Made by a program: the position numbers and the translations under genes. Of a stretch of DNA of 64,000 nucleotides, positions 1 through 9,636 are shown one piece after another; the stretch's first letter is position 1; the number at the start of each line of letters is the position of its first letter. Below the pieces are notes generated by a model, which was not told where the DNA came from, did no database searches, and saw only the letters and a program-made list of their open reading frames with translations. The DNA comes from Gammaproteobacteria bacterium (GTDB taxonomy: Bacteria > Pseudomonadota > Gammaproteobacteria > Pseudomonadales > Azotimanducaceae): the NCBI GenBank assembly GCA_009841635.1, contig VXLJ01000007.1:279129-343128 (forward strand), written 5' to 3'.

Positions 1-652
1 CATCATCCGCAATCACGAGCGGTGCGATGCCGCGCTCACGGTCTCGTTGGTCTCGCAAAACCAATTCATCATGTGTCTGGTTAAACGATGCGCTTGGATT
101 TGACACCAGTTGCTCTGCGAAGCGACGTTGCGCACGTTCTTTATCCGACCCATCCAGATAAAACTTCATTGGTGCATCGGGGAAGACGACCGTACCCATA
201 TCTCTGCCGTCTGCGATCAACCCGGGGGATTGCGCCATCGCACGTTGAATAGGAATCAGCGCTCTTCGCACCACGGATTCTGCCGCCACCACACTTGCCG
301 TAACGCCAGCATTTCCGTGTCGCAACTCGAGATTTACGTTACGGTCATTGATTCGTACGATATCTTCTATACCGACTGCCTTGAACAGATACACCTCGTA
401 TCGGTCAGGATCTAGTTCCGTAGCAGGTTCTTCATTGATTCGAAATACAAGCCTTTCGTTTACGAACGAAGTTAACGCTGCTTTATCCGCAACATCGATA
501 TCAGCCCAAGTCGCTGCTAAGCCAACAATTCGATAAAGCAAGCCACTATCAAGCAAGTGGAACGAGAGTTCTAAACTTAGACTTTTAGCGAGCGTTCCCT
601 TTCCTGACGCTGCGGGTCCGTCAATAGTGATAACCGGGTTATCACTTGTCAT
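1..652 (-). CDS. cmk: cytidylate kinase (3' end beyond window)
   Basis: The minus-strand reading frame begins at ATG 652 and stays open to the window edge, giving about 217 residues of a protein usually near 225, so only a few C-terminal residues are missing. The N-terminus ITIDGPAASGKGTLAKSL is the nucleotide-binding P-loop of bacterial CMP kinases, and the later IADGRDMGTVVFPDA is the family's conserved GRDxGTxVFPDA motif. The enzyme phosphorylates CMP and dCMP in the cytoplasm using ATP. Its start overlaps the end of tyrA by 11 bases, so it is probably translationally coupled as the last visible gene of the gyrA-pheA-hisC-tyrA-cmk run. In relatives aroA normally lies just before cmk; here it does not. 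Confidence 0.95.
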   Translation of the reverse strand, partial: MTSDNPVITIDGPAASGKGTLAKSLSLELSFHLLDSGLLYRIVGLAATWADIDVADKAALTSFVNERLVFRINEEPATELDPDRYEVYLFKAVGIEDIVRINDRNVNLELRHGNAGVTASVVAAESVVRRALIPIQRAMAQSPGLIADGRDMGTVVFPDAPMKFYLDGSDKERAQRRFAEQLVSNPSASFNQTHDELVLRDQRDRERGIAPLVIADD

Positions 653-1466
653 CTAACGTTCCACGAATCACCGCGATGTCTCGCAATTTGCGCTCTAAAT
701 CATCGGGGTTCTGTTCCGCATCGTTGAGCATAAGCGTTAAGCACTCAGCGAGTTCTCTAAAACCAATACGCAAGTTGTCTTGGTTATCGACGAAAATGCT
801 GCGCCACATCGTTGCGTCACCACCAGCGAGGCGGGAAAAGTCAAGAAAACCAGAGCCAACAAGAGTTTTCGTGTCGTCGCAAGCATTTCGCAACATGTCC
901 ACGATCGCATAACTTAATAGGTGCGGTAAATGGGAAGTGAGCGCCACTGACTTGTCGTGCGCTTCAGCAGACATTTGCACAACTTGTGCGCCGACCTTCT
1001 CCCACCATCCCACGACGGCGTCGACCATGGTCGGATTGGATGTGTGTGTTGGCGTCACCACGCACACGTTCCCTTTGAACAAATCCTCTCGTGCAGCTTC
1101 GGGGCCGCTTAGATGAGAGCCTGCGATTGGATGGCACGGGATGAAATTAGAAGGCGGCGATTCACCATTTACGGTGATCGATGCTTTGACGCTTCCAACG
1201 TCAAATATCGGCACGTCGTCTTGCACGATATCCAACATTTCACGCAATACCGCACCGATTGCTTGTGTGGGTACGGCAATACATACGGCATCAACTCGAA
1301 TTTTTCGATTCCAAATGCCGTCGATCACACCCAACTCCATTGCATGCAAGTTGACTTCTCTAGAGCTGTCGTAACCAAGCACAACGTCGAAACAACCGAA
1401 TCGTCGGGCCGCTAGCGCAAAGGAACTGCCAAGCAACCCACAACCCACAAGCCCCAATGCATTCAC
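642..1466 (-). CDS. tyrA: prephenate/arogenate dehydrogenase
   Basis: This 274-residue protein starts with a Rossmann dinucleotide-binding motif (GLVGCGLLGSS, residues 5-15). It continues with the CHPIAGSHLSGPEAA segment that forms part of the prephenate site, and the HDKSVALTSHLPHLLSYAI helix typical of the TyrA family. It oxidatively decarboxylates prephenate (or arogenate) toward tyrosine using NAD(P). The start is a GTG whose first base overlaps the hisC stop in a GTGA arrangement (4-base overlap). There is no ACT domain, and it is not fused to AroA as in pseudomonads. Cofactor and exact substrate preference cannot be read from the sequence. Confidence 0.93.
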   Translation of the reverse strand: MNALGLVGCGLLGSSFALAARRFGCFDVVLGYDSSREVNLHAMELGVIDGIWNRKIRVDAVCIAVPTQAIGAVLREMLDIVQDDVPIFDVGSVKASITVNGESPPSNFIPCHPIAGSHLSGPEAAREDLFKGNVCVVTPTHTSNPTMVDAVVGWWEKVGAQVVQMSAEAHDKSVALTSHLPHLLSYAIVDMLRNACDDTKTLVGSGFLDFSRLAGGDATMWRSIFVDNQDNLRIGFRELAECLTLMLNDAEQNPDDLERKLRDIAVIRGTLDDK

Positions 1467-2548
1467 ATTGAAGCCTCAAGCGCGTTTAGAAACCTCTCGT
1501 TTTCATCAGGCAAGCCTACCGTGACTCGCAAGTGATCAGGCATGTCGTAGTTTGCGATTGGCCGTACCACCACGCCACGATTGAGCATTGCGTCATAGAT
1601 ATCTCCCGCACGTTCCCCGACTTCAAACGTGATGAAATTTCCTATGGAAGGCATGCAGTTCAATCCCAATTCAGTCAATCCCTGACTTATCGTCGCCATA
1701 CCGGCGATATTGAGCTCAATGCTCTCGTTTATGTAGCTGTCGTCGCGAAGGGCTGCTTCCGCCGCTGCGAGCGCTATGCTGTTTACATTGAAAGGTTGGC
1801 GAACTCGATTCATGAGTTCCGCAATCTCAGGGGACGACACGGCATAACCGACTCTCAGCGCGGCCAAGCCATACACTTTTGAAAATGTGCGCGTAACGAT
1901 CAAATTGCTATAAGACTCAAGCAACTCGACACCATCTGGATAGGTCAACTGGGTACATGCGTACTCGTGGTATGCCTCGTCGAGAACGACCCAAACATCG
2001 TCAGGCACTCGCGCCATGAAGTTGACAAATTCGATGTGAGAAAACCAAGTGCCGGTCGGGTTATTCGGATTTGCTAGGTAAACGATGCGCGTACGCTCGT
2101 CAATGGCATCTGCGATGGCTTGAAGATCATGGCTCCACCCATTTGATGCCACCCGAATTGGCTCAGCATTGCAGCCGAGAATCGTGATTGGATAGACGAT
2201 GAAGCAATGTTCATCGACCAAGCCCTTATCGCCAGGCGATAGAACTGCTCGGCCAGCGATTTTTAAGACTTCGTCGGATCCGTTACCGAATGTGAGTTGA
2301 TCAGGACTGACTTCTAGCCGCTCAGCAATCAAACCTCTCAGTCGATACGCTGACCCGTCGGGATAGCGCGACAGGTAGTCGGTGGCATCACGAATGGCTT
2401 GACGAACCGCATCACTCGGTCCGCGCGGGTTTTCATTGCTCGCGAGTTTTACCGCATCGACGATACCTCGTTCACGCTCGAGTTCTTCAATCGGTTTGCC
2501 TGGCAAGTACGGACTGATCTTCAGTACGTCTTGATTAACGTTTTGCAT
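1463..2548 (-). CDS. hisC: histidinol-phosphate aminotransferase
   Basis: A 361-residue fold-type I PLP aminotransferase. It has the SNENPRGPS N-terminal substrate segment, LANPNNPTGTW, the VLDEAYHEYA strand with the PLP-contacting Asp, and TRTFSKVYGLAALRVGY with the Schiff-base Lys. These are family signatures of HisC. It transfers an amino group between glutamate and imidazole acetol phosphate. In this cluster position (pheA-hisC-tyrA) such enzymes often also transaminate aromatic keto acids, which is inference here. It starts 5 bases after pheA and overlaps tyrA by 4 bases, so the three genes are almost certainly one transcript. Confidence 0.93.
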   Translation of the reverse strand: MQNVNQDVLKISPYLPGKPIEELERERGIVDAVKLASNENPRGPSDAVRQAIRDATDYLSRYPDGSAYRLRGLIAERLEVSPDQLTFGNGSDEVLKIAGRAVLSPGDKGLVDEHCFIVYPITILGCNAEPIRVASNGWSHDLQAIADAIDERTRIVYLANPNNPTGTWFSHIEFVNFMARVPDDVWVVLDEAYHEYACTQLTYPDGVELLESYSNLIVTRTFSKVYGLAALRVGYAVSSPEIAELMNRVRQPFNVNSIALAAAEAALRDDSYINESIELNIAGMATISQGLTELGLNCMPSIGNFITFEVGERAGDIYDAMLNRGVVVRPIANYDMPDHLRVTVGLPDENERFLNALEASM

Positions 2549-2553
2549 CAGCT

Positions 2554-3642
2554 TTAAAGCGCTCGCGGGTAGGACCCGAGCATTTTGACATCAAAAGCAG
2601 TCGCACGCACTTCATCAAGCACCTGCGTGACCGCCTCGTCTTCTTCGTGGCCGTCAAAGTCAATGAAAAAGACGTACGACCAATTTCCTGCTGGCGCAGG
2701 TCTAGATACGACTCGAGTCAAGCTGATGTCATGATTCTTGAACGGCGATAGAACTTCGACTAAAGCGCCAGAACGATTCGCCGCGTAGACCAAGATGCTG
2801 GTTTTGTCCGCACCACTAGGCGGAACGCGTTGTTTACCGAGCACGAAAAAACGCGTCGCGTTGGATGCTTGATCTTCGATGCGTGAGTGAAGTACATTGA
2901 GTTGAAACTCATCCGCGGCTGGTTCTCCTGCGATGGCCGCCGCATCGTTAAGTTCGCTCACGAGCCGCGCGGCCTCGGCATTACTAGATACGGCATGAAG
3001 CGAAACATTCGGTAAATGCTCGCGTAACCAATTACGACATTGCGCCAAAGACTGCTCGTGAGAGTAAACCTTGCTTATGTGGCTGTCCGCAACGCCATGT
3101 TTCGCCATCAGAGCATGATGAATCGGCAGATTCACCTCGGCGCAAACACGCAACTCGGATTCAATGAAACAGTCAAGTGTCTGATTTACAGCACCCTCTG
3201 AGCTGTTCTCCACCGGCACCACACCAAAGTGGGATGTTTCAGATTCGACGGCATGGAATACATCCGAGATCGAACGCTGCGCACGAACCGTCGTAGAGCG
3301 ACCAAATTGCTTCAGCGCAGCACTGTGTGAATAGGTGCCGACAGGTCCTAGATACGCAACACTCATGCTTTGCTGAAACGCGATCGACATGGAGATGATC
3401 TCACGGAAGATCAACTCTACCTGACTGTCTGAGAGCGGCCCCTCATTGAGCGCCAAAATGCGTTTGAGTAGTTGTGCTTCGCGTTCAGGTCGAAAAACCG
3501 AGATGGGTTCGTTGTGCGCTTCACTGGCTTTGACTTCGCCAACTTCAATGACGTGGCGTGCACGTTGGTTCAGCAAAGCGATTAACTGTGTATCTATCGC
3601 GTCAATCTGTGCGCGAAGATCCTGCAGCTTGTCACTGGCCAT
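2554..3642 (-). CDS. pheA: bifunctional chorismate mutase/prephenate dehydratase
   Basis: This 362-residue protein has three parts. Residues 1-95 are an AroQ-type chorismate mutase helix bundle (LRAQIDAIDTQLIALLNQRARHV). Residues of roughly 97-275 form a prephenate dehydratase domain (VAYLGPVGTYSHSAALKQFG, GVVPVENSSEGAVNQTLD, ATRFFVLGK). The remainder is an ACT regulatory domain (TSILVYAANRSGALVEVLSPF, VVSRPAPAGNWSYVFFIDF). It converts chorismate to phenylpyruvate and is usually feedback-inhibited by phenylalanine through the ACT domain. It lies 33 bases after gyrA; serC, the usual neighbour between gyrA and pheA, is absent. Confidence 0.96.
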   Translation of the reverse strand: MASDKLQDLRAQIDAIDTQLIALLNQRARHVIEVGEVKASEAHNEPISVFRPEREAQLLKRILALNEGPLSDSQVELIFREIISMSIAFQQSMSVAYLGPVGTYSHSAALKQFGRSTTVRAQRSISDVFHAVESETSHFGVVPVENSSEGAVNQTLDCFIESELRVCAEVNLPIHHALMAKHGVADSHISKVYSHEQSLAQCRNWLREHLPNVSLHAVSSNAEAARLVSELNDAAAIAGEPAADEFQLNVLHSRIEDQASNATRFFVLGKQRVPPSGADKTSILVYAANRSGALVEVLSPFKNHDISLTRVVSRPAPAGNWSYVFFIDFDGHEEDEAVTQVLDEVRATAFDVKMLGSYPRAL

Positions 3643-3675
3643 CGATTAGCCGCCTAGCGAGTTAGGTCGGAATTG

Positions 3676-6399
3676 TCAATTTTCGGTTGTTGGTATGTCG
3701 ATCTCTTCTTCCGGCAACCGATCAACTTCGACGATTGGATTTTCAGTCGATGCGTTCATCAGTTTGACACCCCGTGCATATTTGCCCATGACTCGCACTG
3801 TATCGACAGCAATCCGGATGAAATTGCCGCCTTGATTGAGCATGAGCACGTGATCGCCTTTAAATACTTGCAATGCACAAATTAGCGGCCCGGTTCGGCT
3901 GTCGATCTTGGCCGCAATCATGCCTAAACCGGCTCTACCTTTGGTTGCGAATTCATCGAAAGAAAGACGTTTACCGATTCCGAGCGCAGAAACCGTCAGA
4001 AGCTTGCCATCTGGTGCAGGCAGGATTAATGAAATAACCCGCTCGTCCCCACGCAACCTAGTTCCTTTGACACCACGAGCGGAGCGACTCTGAGGACGAA
4101 GGAGGCTCTCCTTAAATCGCACGAGTCTGCCAGACGATTTAACCATGACAACGTCATCGTCACCTGTAGTACGAGTGACACCGATCAAGTGATCGTCGCT
4201 GGTGAGAATTAGAGCGCGCAAGCCGTTTGCGCGAATGCGCGAAAATGCGCTGAACTTTGTGCGCTTCACCAGCCCTTTGGCCGTCGCGAACAGCAAGTAG
4301 CCCGACTCATCAGAGGGCTTCAACGCGAAAACGCAAGCAACTTTTTCGTCTTCGTCAAGCCGCAACAAATTCACGAGTGGATAACCACGAGCAACCCGGC
4401 TCGCAAGTGGCACTTTGTAGGCGTCCAAGCCAAACACGCGACCCCGATTGGTGAACATCAAGAGCGTGTTGTGGTTATGCGTAATCAGGACCTGCTCTGC
4501 GAAATCGTCGTCGCGAGTTCTGACGCCGATGACGCCTTTACCGCCGCGCTGTTGTACGTTGTACTCCTCGGCTGGTATAGCTTTTGCATAGCCTTGGTGT
4601 GAAATCGTGATAACGACATCCTGCGGCTTGACAAGCGCTTTTTCGGTGAGGTCTTCCGCGGCGTCGCGGATCTCCGTCCGACGCTCGTCCGCAAATTGTT
4701 CGCGAACCTCTACCAGTTCCTCAACGATAACCTCGTTCACGCGAGTTTCTGAATCTTGAATTTCGAGCAAGTCACGGATCGTCGCGACGATGCCTTTGTA
4801 GTCATCGACCAACTGTTGTTGTTCCAAGTTCGTCAATCGATGCAAGCGCATCTCAAGTATCGCGCTTGCTTGGCGTGGCGACAGCGCGTATTGCCCAGTC
4901 GCCTCCTCGTCGTCTTGCTGCGGTTGAAAGCCATACTCAGGTTCTAGATCTAGCGGCCTCACGATGTCGCGTTCGGCCCGTGAGAGCATCGCTTCGATAC
5001 TCGCTGCTTCCCAGGTTTTAGCTAACAGTGCTTGTTGTGCCTCTTCGCGATTGCCAGCATTTTTGATCAGCTCGATCACTTCATCGACATTTGCGAGCGC
5101 AACGGACTGACCTTCGAGGACGTGTCCTTGACTTCGATTTTGGCGCAGCAAATAGGTTGTGCGTCGCGCCACCACATCGCGGCGATGCGCGATGAAAGCC
5201 TCAATGATTTCTTTGAGATTGACTTGCCGCGGTTCGCCTGCAACCAATGCGTTGTTGTTGATCGCGTAAGTCGTCTCTAAATTGGAATGTTTGTAAAGCT
5301 TGTTAAGGACCGTTTGCGCAATCTCCCCTCGACGCAACTCAATGGCAATACGGAGGCCTTCTTTATCAGATTCATCTCGAAGTTCGGTAATGCCTTCAAT
5401 CTTCTTCGTTTTGACCAACTCAGCAATACGCGTGATGAGCATTGCTTTGTTTACCTGAAAAGGAATCTCCGTGACAATGATTGAATCGTGGTTGTCGCCT
5501 TGAACGATTTCCGCTCTGGAACGAACTGAAATTGCACCACGGCCTGTCTTGTAAGCCTCGACGATACCGGCACGGCCATTAATGATGGCACCGGTTGGGA
5601 AATCGGGTCCTTGAACGTGTTCAAGCAAGTCATCGACAGTCGCATCAGGATTCTTAACGACCTCAATGCATGCATCAATGACCTCGCCAAGGTTGTGAGG
5701 TGGCATTTTGGTAGCCATCGCCACGGCAATGCCATCGGAGCCATTGATCAGTAGATTTGGAATGCGCGTCGGCAATACCGACGGCATCATGAGCGTGTCG
5801 TCGTAATTCGGGACTAGATCAACCGTGTCCTTGTCCAGATCTGCGAGGAGCATGTCCGTAATGCGTTCCATCCGCATTTCGGTATAACGCGGTGCCGCGG
5901 CAGGATCCCCGTCGACGGAACCGAAATTGCCTTGCCCCTCCACGAGTGGGTAACGCATGTTGAATTTCTGCGCCATCCGGACAATCGTTTCATAGATGGT
6001 GTTGTCACCGTGGGGGTGGAACTTGCCATTGACTTCGCCAGAGACACGCGCCGATTTAATCGTCGCGCGGTTGTAACGATTACCCATCTCTGACATTGCG
6101 AAAAGGCAACGACGATGCACGGGTTTAAGGCCATCTCGAATGTCCGGGAGTGCACGACCAATGATTACGCTCATGGCGTAACCCATATACGATTCTTTGA
6201 CTTCAGCGGTGAGACTAATGCGATTTAGATCGCCAGTGCCACCGCCTCCTGGCGGGGTGCCATCACCTGTTGGCGGCATCGCGCCAGACCCATTTCCGGC
6301 GTCCCCATCACCGCTAATTTGAGGCTCAGAATTGGGCTCTGAACCCGTTAATCCGCTTGGCTCATTTTCCTCGTCAAATGACGGCTGAATTTCACTCAT
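3676..6399 (-). CDS. gyrA: DNA gyrase subunit A
   Basis: This 907-residue type IIA topoisomerase subunit has the breakage-reunion domain ([21 protein letters not shown]), catalytic Tyr172 in [11 protein letters not shown] (equivalent to E. coli Tyr122), and a C-terminal beta-pinwheel. The GyrA-box is QRGGKGVIG, near VRTRDDD. It negatively supercoils DNA with GyrB. Two features are unusual. There is an N-terminal extension of about 50 residues that is rich in Gly, Pro, Glu, Asp and Asn (residues 1-56). In the quinolone-determining region, E. coli Ser83, Ala84, Val85 and Asp87 correspond to Asn133, Thr134, Ile135 and Glu137. The chosen ATG is 48-56 bases downstream of an extended -10 element. 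No later in-frame ATG fits the normal family start, apart from Met41 inside the extension. Confidence 0.97.
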   Translation of the reverse strand: MSEIQPSFDEENEPSGLTGSEPNSEPQISGDGDAGNGSGAMPPTGDGTPPGGGGTGDLNRISLTAEVKESYMGYAMSVIIGRALPDIRDGLKPVHRRCLFAMSEMGNRYNRATIKSARVSGEVNGKFHPHGDNTIYETIVRMAQKFNMRYPLVEGQGNFGSVDGDPAAAPRYTEMRMERITDMLLADLDKDTVDLVPNYDDTLMMPSVLPTRIPNLLINGSDGIAVAMATKMPPHNLGEVIDACIEVVKNPDATVDDLLEHVQGPDFPTGAIINGRAGIVEAYKTGRGAISVRSRAEIVQGDNHDSIIVTEIPFQVNKAMLITRIAELVKTKKIEGITELRDESDKEGLRIAIELRRGEIAQTVLNKLYKHSNLETTYAINNNALVAGEPRQVNLKEIIEAFIAHRRDVVARRTTYLLRQNRSQGHVLEGQSVALANVDEVIELIKNAGNREEAQQALLAKTWEAASIEAMLSRAERDIVRPLDLEPEYGFQPQQDDEEATGQYALSPRQASAILEMRLHRLTNLEQQQLVDDYKGIVATIRDLLEIQDSETRVNEVIVEELVEVREQFADERRTEIRDAAEDLTEKALVKPQDVVITISHQGYAKAIPAEEYNVQQRGGKGVIGVRTRDDDFAEQVLITHNHNTLLMFTNRGRVFGLDAYKVPLASRVARGYPLVNLLRLDEDEKVACVFALKPSDESGYLLFATAKGLVKRTKFSAFSRIRANGLRALILTSDDHLIGVTRTTGDDDVVMVKSSGRLVRFKESLLRPQSRSARGVKGTRLRGDERVISLILPAPDGKLLTVSALGIGKRLSFDEFATKGRAGLGMIAAKIDSRTGPLICALQVFKGDHVLMLNQGGNFIRIAVDTVRVMGKYARGVKLMNASTENPIVEVDRLPEEEIDIPTTEN

Positions 6400-6446
6400 A
6401 TCTTATTGATTTAAAAGGACTTTCATACTAACTTTGCGGTGGCTAA

Positions 6447-6455
6447 ATTATAGCA
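6447..6455 (-). promoter_or_regulatory. extended -10 promoter element upstream of gyrA
   Basis: Read on the minus strand, these bases are TGCTATAAT: a perfect TATAAT hexamer preceded by the TGn extension. The element is 48-56 bases upstream of the gyrA ATG. No good -35 hexamer sits 17 bases further upstream (the sequence there is GTCATT), which is compatible with an extended -10 promoter that does not depend on a -35 box. It would drive gyrA and probably the downstream pheA-hisC-tyrA-cmk genes. Confidence 0.6.
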
Positions 6456-6594
6456 TGCGAGTCATCAAAAATGACATATTTTCGGCACTTCTAACAAGTG
6501 CCAATTGCCGCTTATTTAGGACTTTTTTGCTGCTTTTATTCAGGCTTGAAAATGTGCTTGATTTATAGCTCGATGCGAGATTGAAAGGGGGAGT

Positions 6595-8067
6595 TTAGTG
6601 CGCACCGGCCAGCCATAAAGCTCGTGTGGATTCCATCGGTGCAGCGACCGCATTTACCTCGGGTGCGAACTTCATCGTCGTACGATCTGAACCATAGGAG
6701 TCCCAGTGTGGTATTACATCGTGATTCGGGTTGCCGGTTCTCGCAAACGCGATATAAGACTGCATGACTTGATCGGAAAGAGTCGCCACCGATTCGCCAA
6801 CGCCACAGAAATGTTGCATGCGATCGAGTTCGTAAGTACCCCAAACGAATGGGATATCTAGCGAATGACATGCACCTAATTTCCCATCATGTGCTGGTGA
6901 TTCCCAGTCAAATCGATACATCCACACGTTTTTCGTGTGTTGTCGATGCGCATCGGCCGTTCGCACTGCAGGAATTCGAAACATTCGATCCGTTGAAATC
7001 GCGGCCCAAATGTCAATTGGGCCTAGACTGAGATCTTCGTTACCTCGATCGTCTGCGTAGCGACGCAATGCTTCTTGAGCCCGATCGCCTAATACGCCTT
7101 CTACCAGTTCATGCAATTGTTTGTCTGTCATGTTGGCAAATTGCTGATTGAACATCGTAAATAGCGTTGATTCGTCACGTGTATGCCCGATCATAAGAGG
7201 CATCTCGCGCGTGTGATCGCCACGGGCAAGCACTTCTGCAGCATCCTCAGAAATGACATCACCATCCCGCGTTGGTGCCCAACGTGCGCCAGGAATCTGG
7301 GTTTGCGCGGCAAGGATTTGATCTGCAGCCACATCGCGTAGCTTCTCAAATCCGCCAAATCGTTCTGCCAGCTTTTCGGCCGTTTGATAGCCTGCTTCAG
7401 CAGACACTTGATTGGTTAGCGAACCACTCATGGGTACAGCTTTGTCAAAGCACCCAGCCGCTGCACGCATCCCCATCAGTTGCGCGATGTCAAAACCACC
7501 CGCAGATTGCCCAAATACCGTCACGTTGTCCTGATCGCCACCAAAAGCCGCGATGTTCTCTTTAACCCATCGCAATCCCGCCACTTGATCGAGTAATGCT
7601 TCATTGCCTGTTGCACCCAATTCAGGTGCATGCAAGAAACCCAACGCGCCTAATCGATAGTTCAGCGTAACCACAACCAGATCGCCTACATGTGCTAGCC
7701 GCTCGCCATTCACGCGTGGTTGGGAACCTGAACCGACCGTGTTACCACCACCATGAATCCACACCATTACCGGTCGCTTCTGGTGATCACAGCTCGGTGT
7801 CCAGATATTTAGATACAAGCAGTCTTCATTGGTCTCGCCGGTGGCGATACCGATGAGTTCACCAACCGCACCAGGAATGGTCGATTGAATCGCGCAATAG
7901 CCAAACGATTTGGCTTCACGCACGCCTGCCCAAGGTTGCGGCGGTTCGGGCGCTAACCAACGCCGCGGTCCCACGGGTGGTTCGGCAAAGGGAATTCCCA
8001 GAAACGCATCGCCATGCTGTAGCGATAGTCCTTCGATCTGTCCGTACTTCGTTTCAACCACCGCCAT
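6595..8067 (-). CDS. type B carboxylesterase
   Basis: A 490-residue member of the carboxylesterase/cholinesterase alpha/beta-hydrolase family. The N-terminal FLGIPFAEPPVGPRRW, the EDCLYLNIWTP segment and the oxyanion-hole WIHGGG are all present. The catalytic triad reads as Ser188 in GQSAGG, Glu299 in HTRDES and His401 in GACHSLDIPFVWG. No signal peptide is visible, so it is probably cytoplasmic. The family hydrolyses carboxylic esters of varied size; the natural substrate is unknown. It stands alone, with its 5' end facing the ubiG promoter region. The 196 bases between it and gyrA carry the gyrA promoter and nothing else I recognise. Confidence 0.88.
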   Translation of the reverse strand: MAVVETKYGQIEGLSLQHGDAFLGIPFAEPPVGPRRWLAPEPPQPWAGVREAKSFGYCAIQSTIPGAVGELIGIATGETNEDCLYLNIWTPSCDHQKRPVMVWIHGGGNTVGSGSQPRVNGERLAHVGDLVVVTLNYRLGALGFLHAPELGATGNEALLDQVAGLRWVKENIAAFGGDQDNVTVFGQSAGGFDIAQLMGMRAAAGCFDKAVPMSGSLTNQVSAEAGYQTAEKLAERFGGFEKLRDVAADQILAAQTQIPGARWAPTRDGDVISEDAAEVLARGDHTREMPLMIGHTRDESTLFTMFNQQFANMTDKQLHELVEGVLGDRAQEALRRYADDRGNEDLSLGPIDIWAAISTDRMFRIPAVRTADAHRQHTKNVWMYRFDWESPAHDGKLGACHSLDIPFVWGTYELDRMQHFCGVGESVATLSDQVMQSYIAFARTGNPNHDVIPHWDSYGSDRTTMKFAPEVNAVAAPMESTRALWLAGAH

Positions 8068-8153
8068 TGATCTGCTCCTTGTAATATCAAAAACGCCTTT
8101 TCCCGTGGGATAGCGGGTAGCGTCCTATCATTTAGATTGTTTGTAGTTTACGC

Positions 8154-8888
8154 TTGGCTTTCGTGCCTTATTCTCAACCGCAGCCGAATGTCGACGCCGC
8201 GGAACTAGCCAAATTTGAGTCGCTCGCGCATCGCTGGTGGGATCGCGACGGTGAATTCAAACCTTTGCACGACATCAATGACGTCCGTTTGCAGTTCATC
8301 ACCGACCGCGCCAAAGTCAGCGAGCAAGACGTGATTGAAGTCGGATGTGGCGGTGGCATTCTCGCCGAATCGCTCGCTCGCGCTGGTGCACGCATCGTTG
8401 GCATAGATCCTGCACGCGGACCGCTTACGGTCGCACAGATTCATGCGAAAGAAAACGACCTGCTCGAATACCCTAAGTACGAGTTGGCGACGGCCGAGAC
8501 CTACGTAGACGAACACGCAGCTTCGTTCGATGTAGTCGCTGCGCTGGAAATGCTTGAGCATGTCCCAGATTTCCGCATCACGGTCGCAAGTTTGGCAGAA
8601 CTCGGCAAACCTGGTGCGCATATGTTCTTTTCCACCATCAATCGTCATCCGAAAGCATTCGCACTCATGGTGGTCGCTGGAGAGTACGTTCTCAACGTGC
8701 TACCCAAGGGTACCCACGACTACGCGAAATTCATCAAACCATCCGAATTAGCTAGAGCCGCGCGCGACGCAGGCTTAACCGTGAAGACGATTCAAGGTTA
8801 TCGCTACAACCCATTCACTCGCTATTGCACGCTCTGTGACAGCGTGGACGTGAACTATCTCATGCACGCGCAGAAACCGATTGCTTAG
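8154..8888 (+). CDS. ubiG: ubiquinone biosynthesis O-methyltransferase
   Basis: A 244-residue class I SAM methyltransferase. The N-terminal VDAAELAKFESLAHRWWDRDGEFKPLHDIN is diagnostic for UbiG. The SAM-binding motif VIEVGCGGGILAESLARAGARIVGID follows, then NRHPKAFALMVVAGEYVLNVLPKGTHDYAKFIKPSEL. It performs both O-methylations of ubiquinone synthesis at the membrane surface. The start is uncertain: TTG 8154 or GTG 8163 are the in-frame options, and no clear Shine-Dalgarno sequence precedes either. It overlaps the next gene by 8 bases. The phosphatase gene mupP, found between ubiG and yciK in pseudomonads, is absent. Confidence 0.94.
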   Translation: MAFVPYSQPQPNVDAAELAKFESLAHRWWDRDGEFKPLHDINDVRLQFITDRAKVSEQDVIEVGCGGGILAESLARAGARIVGIDPARGPLTVAQIHAKENDLLEYPKYELATAETYVDEHAASFDVVAALEMLEHVPDFRITVASLAELGKPGAHMFFSTINRHPKAFALMVVAGEYVLNVLPKGTHDYAKFIKPSELARAARDAGLTVKTIQGYRYNPFTRYCTLCDSVDVNYLMHAQKPIA

Positions 8889-9633
8889 ATATCGACCTAG
8901 CAAACAGTTGCTAGCTGACCGCACGATTCTGGTGACCGGTGCAAGTGACGGCATCGGCCGGGTCGCAGCCATTCATTACGCGCAGCATGGCGCGACGGTT
9001 TTGCTGCTTGGACGCGACCGTAAAAAGCTTGAAGCGGTTCATGATGAAATCGTTCAATCGACAAAAACCGCACCGTTTATCGTGCCGTTTGATCTCGCGT
9101 CATTAACGAAGGACTCTGAAGCAAACTTCACGGAATCCGTGGTAGGTTCGTTAGATTGTCTGGACGGTGTATTGCATAACGCTTCGTTGCTTGGACCTAA
9201 GGTGCCACTAGCCCACTATCCTGCGCCAGAGTGGGAAACAGTCATGCATGTCAACGCAACCGCAGCGTTTTTATTAACGAAGGCACTCTTACCACTTCTG
9301 GAGAAAGCGAGCGATGCGTCTGTCATCTTTACATCGTCAGGCGTCGGCCGCAAAGGGCGGGCATATTGGGGCGCTTACGCTGTATCCAAATTTGCGACCG
9401 AAGGCATCATGGAAGTCTTGGCCGACGAACTCAGTGACACACACATCCGTGTCAATTCGTTAAACCCTGGCGGCACCCGAACCGCGATGCGTGCAGCGGC
9501 GTACCCGGCCGAAGATCCGTTTACGTTGCCAGCGCCAGAACAGCACATGGATCTCTATCTCTACCTCATGGGACCTGACTCTAAAGGCGTGACTAGCCAG
9601 AAGTTTGAAGCTGCCTCTTGGCGAGGTCCTTAG
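8881..9633 (+). CDS. yciK: YciK-family short-chain dehydrogenase
   Basis: A 250-residue classical SDR that closely follows the E. coli YciK pattern: ILVTGASDGIGR (NAD(P)-binding), LDGVLHNASLLGP, VMHVNATAAFLLTKALLPLL, FTSSGVGRKGRAYWGAYAVSKFATEG (catalytic YxxxK) and NPGGTRTAMRA. Its physiological substrate is not established in the family. The start is a TTG inside the ubiG 3' end, giving the MLRYRPSKQLLADR N-terminus that aligns with known YciK starts. Coupling with ubiG is likely from the 8-base overlap. It is convergent with rluB, only 3 bases away. Confidence 0.9.
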   Translation: MLRYRPSKQLLADRTILVTGASDGIGRVAAIHYAQHGATVLLLGRDRKKLEAVHDEIVQSTKTAPFIVPFDLASLTKDSEANFTESVVGSLDCLDGVLHNASLLGPKVPLAHYPAPEWETVMHVNATAAFLLTKALLPLLEKASDASVIFTSSGVGRKGRAYWGAYAVSKFATEGIMEVLADELSDTHIRVNSLNPGGTRTAMRAAAYPAEDPFTLPAPEQHMDLYLYLMGPDSKGVTSQKFEAASWRGP

Positions 9634-9636
9634 AAG

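Noticed and set aside
8205..8648. 147-residue open frame opposite ubiG
   Set aside because: Fully antisense to a well-conserved methyltransferase, with no independent support.
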